From positions 682,001 through 746,000 of the forward strand of contig NC_092409.1 of the NCBI RefSeq assembly GCF_009017415.1: 64,000 bases of DNA, in the 5' to 3' direction. This stretch comes from Aspergillus flavus (taxonomy: Eukaryota; Ascomycota; Eurotiomycetes; Eurotiales; Aspergillaceae). A program made the translations under genes and the position numbers. Below, in pieces: positions 56,392 through 64,000 of this stretch (position 1 is the stretch's first letter; each line of letters starts with the position of its first letter). The notes under the pieces are model-generated. The model was not told the DNA's origin. It saw only the letters and a list, made by a program, of their open reading frames with translations, and made no database searches.

Positions 56392-57374
56392 ATGGCTTCC
56401 ACCACCAACGTCCTCATCTCCGGTGCCAGCCGAGGTATGTGTTATACTACTAGTATTATTCCTCAGACACAGGGCTTTTCACCCTGACATAATTTTGGCA
56501 GGACTCGGAAAGGCTTTCGTCGAACAGTATCTCGCCCGGCCAAACCACACTGTCATCGGTACGGTCCGCGACGTCAAGAGCGCTGCCGCTGAGGAGCTGC
56601 GAGCGCTGCCTGCGGCCGAGGGCAGCAAGGTCGTACTGGTCAAGGTTGAATACACTTCGACGACTGACGCCGTGGACGCTGTCAAGGAGCTCGAGGCACA
56701 GGGTATCACCAAGCTCGATATCGTCATCGCCAACGCCGGCATCGCTGGCCAGCAAGGGCGTATTGAGACCATCGACCCCAAGGGCCTCGCAGAGGTCTAC
56801 CTGGTCAATGCTGTTGGCCCGGCCGTGCTCTTCCTGGCGCTGAAGCCGCTCCTCGACAGGGCTCAGACGCCCAAGTGGTTAGCCATAAGCTCCGGTCTCG
56901 CGTCGCTCCACGATCTGCACAAGTACCCCATGTTCCCGGGGTTCCCGTACAACGGGTCCAAGGCGGCGTTGAACCACTTCACCAAGACCATCCACGTTGA
57001 GAGTCCTAAGATTATCGCCTTTGCCGTTGCTCCTGGGTACGTACCTACGCCAATGAGGCAGATGAAGGCCGTTACTATGAGCCTGTTGATAACTAATTGG
57101 GTGTGTTTGTCTTACATAGGTTCTTTGAGACCGACATGGGACGCAAGACTGCCGCATTTTTCAACTTTGAGAACCCGCCCTTTTCGGACATCAACACGAA
57201 CATTAAGAGCATTATCGGGCTGGTAAGCATTTTCCCAGCGGTCTACCCTTTTATCGATGCTATGTCGCAGTCGTCAGCAGTGGGCTAACCGTTGTTGCCA
57301 AGCTGGATAATGCGACTCGGGAGAACTATTCTGGGCAGTTTCTCAATTTCGATGGACAGCTCATTGAGTGGTGA
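56392..57374 (+). CDS. Short-chain dehydrogenase/reductase (SDR)
   Basis: Exons 56392-56434, 56502-57036, 57120-57222 and 57303-57374 give 250 residues. The nucleotide-binding SGASRGLGKAF (TGxxxGxG type), NAGIAG and the catalytic Ser and YNGSK (Y-x3-K) are all present, followed by APGFFETDMG. Typical of classical NAD(P)-dependent SDRs that reduce carbonyls or oxidise alcohols. The C-terminus ends GQFLNFDGQLIEW, a common ending for this subgroup. It is next to the cupin and epoxide hydrolase, which would suit a small catabolic group, though co-regulation is not proven. Confidence 0.92.
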
Positions 57375-57979
57375 GAGGCCAGTCTGAAGGACTAGTATGC
57401 TAATAGTCCTTATCTACTGTTCTTAGGCATTTCAGATAACTAAAATCTCTCTGTCGGTTGTCTTTTCTTGTGAAGTACTGAAAAATGGTAGGACAATTCG
57501 TCATTGAAAACAGTCTAGTAGATAGATTAGCAAGAACACTCATCTTAAGAGAAGGAAAAGAAGCTACCTATACGTATTAAAGGCTTTATATGTTCCAATA
57601 CCCAGCAAAAGGGTATATGTAGAACTAATATAGTCCAAAGGAATACCCCTTCGGCCTTTGTGACAATACCCTGCAGAAGATACCAGCTGTCACTGTGCTC
57701 TTCCAATTCCTGCCAGTAGCCCTAACCTGCTGGCAGAATAGACTCCTAAGAAGCAGCCGGGTCAGGTGGCCGGCGAGAAAACAGCAATCATGATCTGCGA
57801 CAGTTTACTGGTAAAGATGGCTCGGATTTGCAAAATAAAGGCATTAGCGGCTAGATCTATCATGAGGCTATTCAATTTCATGCGTTTCAATAGGCCCAGT
57901 TGTCTGTGTGCCGTTAAGCTGATCTTCAAGTTGCCGACGAGCATGGCTTCCCGTAAGCCTCTGCAAGTAGAGAACTGGT
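57375..57979. other. Intergenic before the 5S gene
   Basis: About 0.6 kb, no gene recognised. Confidence 0.5.
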
Positions 57980-58098
57980 ACATACGACCATAGGGTGTGG
58001 AGAACAGGGCTTCCCGTCCGCTCAGCCGTACTTAAGCCACACGCCGGGAGGTTAGTAGTTGGGTGGGTGACCACCAGCGAATCCCTCCTGTTGTATGT
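57980..58098 (+). rRNA. 5S ribosomal RNA
   Basis: Begins ACATACGACCATAGGG and ends CTGTTGTATGTT, 119 nt with pairing ends (helix I). The internal control elements GCCGTACTTAAGCC and GGTTAGTAGTTGGGTGGG are present. Downstream T-runs (TTTTTGTCCTTTTTC) serve as the pol III terminator. The sequence is identical to the minus-strand copy at 8749-8867 in my reading. Confidence 0.95.
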
Positions 58099-58940
58099 TT
58101 TTGTCCTTTTTCTTTTTCCATTGCTGTTAATTTGTTTCATCCAAATCAAAGCAAGTCATCTTGCTCTTCAATGGACCTAAAACACTAAAATCTGGATTAT
58201 AGGGATCATGGAGCTTTACGTCCCATTTAACGCGTAGAACGTATCTCTCACTTGATCTACAGATACATTACCCAGCTTAGGCATGTCGGTAACACCGGGC
58301 AGCTTTTGGAGTACTAAACGATAGATAGTATCCCCAGATTAAATCGTACCGGGCCTCCCTATTGCTCTGCCAACCCACTGTCCTTTATGCTCCTACCTTC
58401 CCACAAAGCTGCTCTGTTCATTCTCACCAATGAACAGACAGCGGCTATGGTTGAAAATCAGGGACCGAGGACCTACACGGGAAAGGAATGCGTTGTTTGG
58501 TGGGGGGTTGGGGGTTGGATAGGAACCAAGAGTGAGGTCAGGAGGGACAACAGTCGATCAGGAGACCGCTACGCGAGAGCACAAGTTCCTTTGATAGAGG
58601 GGAATGATATAATCCAAACTCAAAATACCTTCTGGAGTAGACATCTAGTCGTCTATTCAGTGGCCATATAGTTCACATCAGATACTACTTTCTCCTGGGA
58701 TTGATAAGGCAGAGCCTTTACTAGACAGATCTAGATATTTTTAATAAAGTCTACGCCGCAGACACACGTCGGGACCAAGCCAATTGCCATTAAGCTCTAA
58801 AACCGCTTCTAATATATTGTTCTGAGGCTTTGCCAGTCTGGCACATGTGTTACCATGAGATATCAAGTATATCACAGTGCATATATCTACACCATACCCT
58901 TCCCCTGGCTATATATGCGATACTAGTGCTTCTAGTTTTG
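58099..58940. other. Intergenic
   Basis: About 0.85 kb between the 5S gene and the 3' end of the esterase gene; nothing recognised. Confidence 0.45.
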
Positions 58941-60602
58941 CTATGAAGAGCTAGAAAGTACCAGCTGATCATATAACGGCTTATAAAGCTCACATCTCCT
59001 ATCCATGATCGTAGAATCAACTGCAACCAAAGCTTTCTTTCCCACATCACTCATCCCAGCCTTAACTCCATCGCCAAATACCCCAATCATAGGCCCCTTA
59101 CCCCATCCGGGACCTTGGCTTGGATCCTTCGCAAAGTCTGCCCACGCCTTCTGGATGGCCTGGCTTACCTCATGCTCAAACTGAGTGGCATTTTCCTTTG
59201 GATAAGTACCAAACACGAACTCAATTTCGGCAGCATGAAACGCCCCGCTTCCCGGGAAGGCCTCGTTGTTCGGGAAGCTGGCGTTGAAAAAGTACCTATA
59301 TGAAGGAATACCGATTTTGGAGCTGTCATCGGCGAGGACCTTGGAGGGACAATGCATGAGCAGATCGGTAGCGATGAGAGAGAGTCGGTCGTTCTCGTTG
59401 TGGGCCCCTGGTTGTCCCAACGGGTACACCTCCAAAATCATGTCAACGTATTCGCCGAGACCAAGTGTCTCTAGGTAAGCCTTCGTGTCATTGACACCTC
59501 GGATATAAGGCTTGGGTTCGTCGGCATTGTTCCCGATGAGAATGGGGACGCGAGCGATGGAAGAATTTCCCTCTGATGAGTGGAGCCGATCGAGACGAGG
59601 TGTTGCAGACAAAGTAACGCCGCCATCAGGAACTGGGCCGAAAGAGAGACTGGCGTTCTCAGCGAACTGCTTCAGCTCAAGAGCAGGTGCCTTCCGGAGA
59701 CACTCGAGAGTATTATCCGAAGGGCACTTTGCAAACTCTGCCAACTTCTTCCACGACTCCGCGTATTTCTCGGTTCCGCCATTTAAGGGCATACTGATGG
59801 AACTCTGGCCGGACTGCATAATTGCTGCACGAAATGGAACTGGGTCTGGGGGAGCCGTGATCAGAGCATCGACACTACCACCTCCCGCGCTCTCGCCGAA
59901 GATGGTTACCTTAGATGGATCGCCGCCTAGCCCGGCGATGTTGCGCTGCACCCAATCTAGGGCGAGACGTTGGTCCAGGAAGCTATAATATGTGGTTAGA
60001 TTTATATCCCGTGCTCCAATGCAAAATGATGGTGCTTACCCAAGGTTTCGCTCCGTGGCCGGAACGTCTCCTCCAGGGAATCCAAAGAAGTTAGTCCGAT
60101 AATTCACAGTAACTACCACGACATCCTGATTGGCTGCGAAGCTAGTGCCGTCATATAGATTGACAGACGTAGCACCATTCATGTACGACCCTCCATAGAA
60201 CCAAACAAGAACAGCCTTAGATCCCGCCGACGCAGCTTCCGGGGTGAAGACATTGAGATTCAGGCAGTCTTCTCCCTCTCCATTTGCCGGAGGTGGTAGG
60301 TCTAGCATGCCAAAGAGTTCCTTGCCGCTATGACCAATCTGTTGGATGCAGGCTGTTCCCCATTGTGTTGCATTGTAGAACGTCGACCAGCGTGCAACCG
60401 GTTCAGGAGGGCTGAAGCGGACGGGTGGCGCACCGAATGGAACTCCAAGGTATTGTCTGACGACGGCAGTAGAGGAAGGTAGGCATGTTGTTGTTCCGAC
60501 AATCACCCCGGAATCGATGATGGCCGTGGGAAGAGGTTGGGATACAGGCGATGCTAAGCTCGCAGTAATGGTAGCTAAACCGAAATATAGGGAAAGGATC
60601 AT
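58941..60602 (-). CDS. Secreted type-B carboxylesterase/lipase
   Basis: Exons (minus) 60602-60040 and 59982-58941 give 534 residues. A signal peptide (MILSLYFGLATITASLAS) is followed by YLGVPFGAPPVRF, EDCLNLNVF and the oxyanion-hole loop YGGSYMNG. The nucleophile is Ser219 in GESAGGG, the acid residue lies in NNADEP, and the catalytic His in SGAFHAAEIEFVFG. This is the cholinesterase-like type-B carboxylesterase family, secreted and cleaving ester bonds of lipids or aromatic esters. Together with the epoxide hydrolase, it could process environmental or plant-derived compounds. All catalytic residues are intact. Confidence 0.93.
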
Positions 60603-61558
60603 GTTGTGTTGTCGTAAGTAACGTCAAGTAGAGGACAATCGGCACCTCAATGGCTTACACCCAATGTACATGGGGGTGGTGTATTTTATATGTGTCAGGT
60701 TGAAGCCGGGGGCCGCATGTTGGTATTCGGACATTATTAGGGCACGCTACCTGGCTGCAGATCCAGCTCATAACTTTAAAGCCAAGCATCATCCTCCCAA
60801 TAGATGGTATGGAGAGCTAGACGAACAGCACGCCTAAGGTATTTTTCAGCCTTGCCATAAGGACGAACCAATGTGAACCTTCCATGAATTAGCCAAGCTA
60901 GCAATACGAGATGAAGTAATGCTACGCCACAAATTCAGCCCTAAAGCACTTGGCAAACTTTTCATTCCCTCAACCAATTTCTTGGATCTCAGCGGCACAT
61001 TGGACCAAATAGGGACTAGTTGGAGTGGAGCAAATGCGTTTTTGGTGTTGGTGAGATCAATCGCTAAACACTTAGCCCTACCTCATTGTGCATATATGTA
61101 TGGCCCGGGCATTTCAGCCCAAGTTTTCATCTGGACCTCAGGATAATGATTATTAATACTTATCAGACGTGTGTGTGATTTTCTTCTAGCTTCCCTTTTT
61201 TTCTCATGCCTATCCTCCGTTTTAGCTCCATGACAGACTACGGTCAATACTCGTAGAAAAAATGAATAATTCAACACCCGAACCTACGTGGTCGGTCGTA
61301 TTCTGTCATCTTCAATGATAATGACCTCCGCCATCAGCCGTAATGCGGGTGTTTCAGTATAGTGTGCTCGTAAAGCGAAAGTGGAGCATAGCGATCTGAT
61401 ATGATCACAATTGATTCCGTTCGGAAGCGGGGCCGAGGGGTAAATGCCGAGCCCCGGATACAGAATCCCGAGCACAGACGACTTCAACTTTTGGCTTCTT
61501 TATTCTATACCTTCATACACTTTAAGCATAGGAACTGAAGCCTCATGGAGCACTTACT
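60603..61558. other. Divergent promoter region, esterase and Zn2Cys6 genes
   Basis: About 0.95 kb between divergently transcribed genes, likely carrying both promoters. An open frame at 60919-61146 has no recognisable motif. Confidence 0.5.
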
Positions 61559-64000
61559 ATGACGCCCTTAAAACAATCACACAAGCGTAAAAATGTCACC
61601 ACGGCCTGCTTGGCCTGTCGCGACAGTAAAATAAAGGTTCGTACGCCGGAAACCTGATTCCACATTCAAATCGAAACAATTACGTTGGTACCGGGGCTCA
61701 CAACAACAGTGCGATGGGACTAAGCCAATATGTTCGCACTGTAAGGTTAAAGGTCGATCATGCCACTATCAGCTGGGAGTGGATAAGCGAAAGTACGTAC
61801 CTCAAATAGGATCCCCTTTCCAGTCGCGGCTTAGAGAGAGGATACTGGTCCCATTAATTCCCAGTCAATAGCCCCCCAAAAACGTTCCCCATTGGCCATA
61901 CCACTTATATGCGTCAATGTGATTTGTCTAGGCTTTCGCTACGGCTTGCAGTCGATCTTTTGGTGAACCGAGTGGGGCAACTATGCCAATTCATCAATGA
62001 CCAAGGGCTTCAACCGCCGAAGATGCCTGACGAGGACGACTCTGCTTTACGGCATTTGCTGCAGACGCGCGGAATGGAAGATGTGCAGTCGGTGTTGAAA
62101 CGATCCGAGAGCGATAATAAAAAAGTCCCGGACCGTAAGGGTAATCAAAACCAAACACCTGATAGTGAAGGCGAACATCCCTTCATTCAGGACTTGAACC
62201 CTGACCTTATAGATCCGAATCTATTCTTGATGTCGTTCCCAGAAGCTATCAAAGACATCCCACAGGGTCCAACTCAACCCGAGGTCGCCCCTACTCTACC
62301 AGCAGCGTCAGACGATTCACTGTTCCAAGACTGTAGTGACGACACCTTTGTTGAGATTAACACAGAATCCCCAACCGGGGCACAATGCAGGGTTAACGAC
62401 TCTCCATCACGGACCAAAGGTTCCAGTAATGAGAATGGGGCCCGAGAAAGTATAGCACATCCGCGACCAGATACGACGCGACTGCCGCTGTCCATCCAAC
62501 AGTTACTGAGCAATGAGCCAAGATGCCAGCATGACACTTCAACCAAGGACGACAATCCAAGTGATAGTGAAGGTGTCGAGGAGCTAGTGACGCAATTATC
62601 TGACAAGATGGGAAGCTTGCAGATAGGGTCCGACGGCCATGTTCGCTACTATGGCCCAACGTCCCACTTTAATCTGCTAAGAATGCCTACTCCGGATAAT
62701 CTGACTATTCATCGCACCGTTCGACAAGACGGACCAGATGTGTTGGATCGCTTGGGTGTCAATAAAGAGATTCCCGCAGGATTTGAGGAGCATCTGATCA
62801 ACCTCTATTTCACTTGGCATAACCCGTTGTTTCAAGTGGTCGATAGGGAGATGTATGAGCCAGCAAGGCAACAGTGGCGCACGAAGATGGAGGAGACGCC
62901 TTACTACTCTGAGGCACTGACAAACGCCATGTAAGAACCTAGTAGTCGGATTCCACCAACGTGACAGGAACACTTCTGGCTAACTCTCAAAGGTGCTGCC
63001 TTGGAGCGGCATTTGAGCCGCGCTACCATCCCGATTTCATCACGTACCCAAGATCGGTTTCCGACTTCTTCGCCGATCGAGCGAAGGCGCTCCTGGAGAT
63101 CGAGCTGGACTCACCAACTTTAGCCACTGTTCAGGCCATGGTCGTATTAAGCGCACACGATGTTGGATGCAAGAGGAACTCTAGGGGATGGCTTTACAGC
63201 GGTAAGCATCCAATCACTAGCTACTGAGATTCACAGTTGACAATTTGCTGCAGGCATGGCTATGCGATTGGCGTTTGACTTGGGATTGCACATTGACACG
63301 GCCCACTATGTGACTGAAGGATCAATCAACGCAGCTGAGGCGGAGCTACGTCGCAGTGTATTTTGGGGGACTTACACCGTGGACCAGTAAGACACGCCCT
63401 CGCTCCATTATTGATTATCTTTACTGACCCTTTTTGTCTCAAGTCTCTGGGGCTTTTTCCTCGGCAGACCAGTTCGTATTAACATGGAGGATGTCACAGT
63501 GGACAAGCCTGGCCGCCATCAGACGCGAGAGCAGGACCGAAAATGGGTGCCCTATGGCCTTCCCTCTCCACCACTTGCTTGCCTTGCGGCTCCCGTACCG
63601 GACCCAGTCGACCTCCTTAGCCAGCATCGGATTCAGCTTTGTGAGATTATGACCCCCCTTGGTCATGTCCTGTAAGTTGCAACGGAAATGATGCAGTCAT
63701 TGACCTTGTTATTCTAACGGGCCCAGTTATGGATGCTCCCGTGTCTCAAAACGCATCCTACAGGGCTTGAACAAGAACACCACCGACCAACTCCTAAAAT
63801 GGAAAGCCAACCTTCCTGAAGTTCTGCAGATCGATCTCGACAACACAGACGCCCCTGTTTTGCCCCATATTCTACTTCTCCAGTAAGCCAGTCCAACCCA
63901 AGCACTGATTGGCTTGTGCTAACATGCAAACCAGCATGCAATACCACCAAACCATCATCCACGCCCACCGCCCGTGGATCTCCAAACGCTACATCCAACC
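61559..64000 (+). CDS. Zn2Cys6 transcription factor with fungal_trans domain (3' partial)
   Basis: Exons 61559-61636, 61710-61792, 61932-62930, 62993-63201, 63254-63386, 63444-63671, 63727-63882 and 63935 to the window end; phases agree throughout. The binuclear cluster CLACRDSKIK then CDGTKPICSHCKVKGRSC carries all six cysteines and is split by the first intron. KLSLRLAVDLLVNRVGQLC is a likely dimerisation helix, followed by a disordered acidic linker. The middle homology region (fungal_trans) has FITYPRS, RGWLYSGMAMRLAFDLGLH, and RRSVFWGTYTVDQLWGFFLG then RPVRI. Such factors activate catabolic or secondary-metabolite genes. It is divergent from the esterase gene and may control it. The C-terminus lies outside the window. 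Confidence 0.92.

Noticed and set aside
60919..61146. 75-residue frame between the esterase and the Zn2Cys6 gene
   Set aside because: No motif; placed in the shared promoter of two divergent genes.
1..64000. Complete secondary-metabolite cluster
   Set aside because: No PKS, NRPS, terpene synthase or DMATS signature was seen, despite tailoring-type enzymes.
1..64000. tRNA genes
   Set aside because: I scanned for T-loop GGTTCGAAUCC-like boxes with matching A-boxes and found no convincing pair; a tRNAscan run would be decisive.

Overview
This window is nuclear DNA from a filamentous ascomycete, most likely Aspergillus or a close relative (Eurotiales). Genes carry many short introns of about 45 to 75 nt with GTATGT/GTAAGT-like donors and YAG acceptors, and the 5S rRNA genes are dispersed singly. 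The proteins are typical of moulds: Zn2Cys6 and C2H2 regulators, a Baeyer-Villiger monooxygenase, a lone trans-enoyl-reductase-like protein, fungal alpha-arrestins and an M35 protease. All exon junctions here were worked out by hand from frame, splice signals and family conservation; none is confirmed by transcripts.

Layout. 0-5 kb: 3' end of a BAHD-type acyltransferase and a complete ABC-B multidrug exporter. 5.6-8.3 kb: an alpha-arrestin-like gene and an orphan DUF3883 domain. 8.7 kb: a 5S rRNA gene (minus). 10-13 kb: a quinone-oxidoreductase-like MDR enzyme and a small beta-trefoil-like protein. 13-17.3 kb: two paralogous two-finger C2H2 proteins in tandem. 18-24 kb: a Baeyer-Villiger monooxygenase, a zinc alcohol dehydrogenase and a TPMT-like methyltransferase. 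24.5-27.5 kb: a SYLF protein and ribosomal protein eS17, the housekeeping anchors. 29.7-40 kb: a compact secreted M35 metalloprotease, a divergent CDK1 paralog with a PSTTIRE helix, small unknown genes, a LovC-like enoyl reductase and a second arrestin-like gene. 40-49 kb: gene-poor DNA with decayed fragments (notably a multicopper oxidase relic) and one small secreted six-cysteine protein behind a 17-bp tandem repeat. 49-64 kb: a secreted six-hairpin-glycosidase-like protein, an epoxide hydrolase, a cupin, an SDR, a second identical 5S rRNA gene (plus), a secreted type-B carboxylesterase and the start of a Zn2Cys6 regulator.

How the genes might work together. No PKS, NRPS or terpene synthase is present, so no complete secondary-metabolite cluster is visible, although the acyltransferase plus exporter at the left edge could be the end of one. 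The 18-24 kb and 49-64 kb groups are rich in oxidation, hydrolysis and reduction enzymes and look like accessory catabolic or detoxifying functions. The secreted esterase, epoxide hydrolase and glycosidase-like protein with a nearby Zn2Cys6 factor could form a loosely co-regulated set; that is inference. The most unusual items are the CDK1 paralog, the orphan DUF3883 gene, the duplicated C2H2 pair, the Cys-rich secreted protein with its promoter repeat, and the multicopper oxidase relic.
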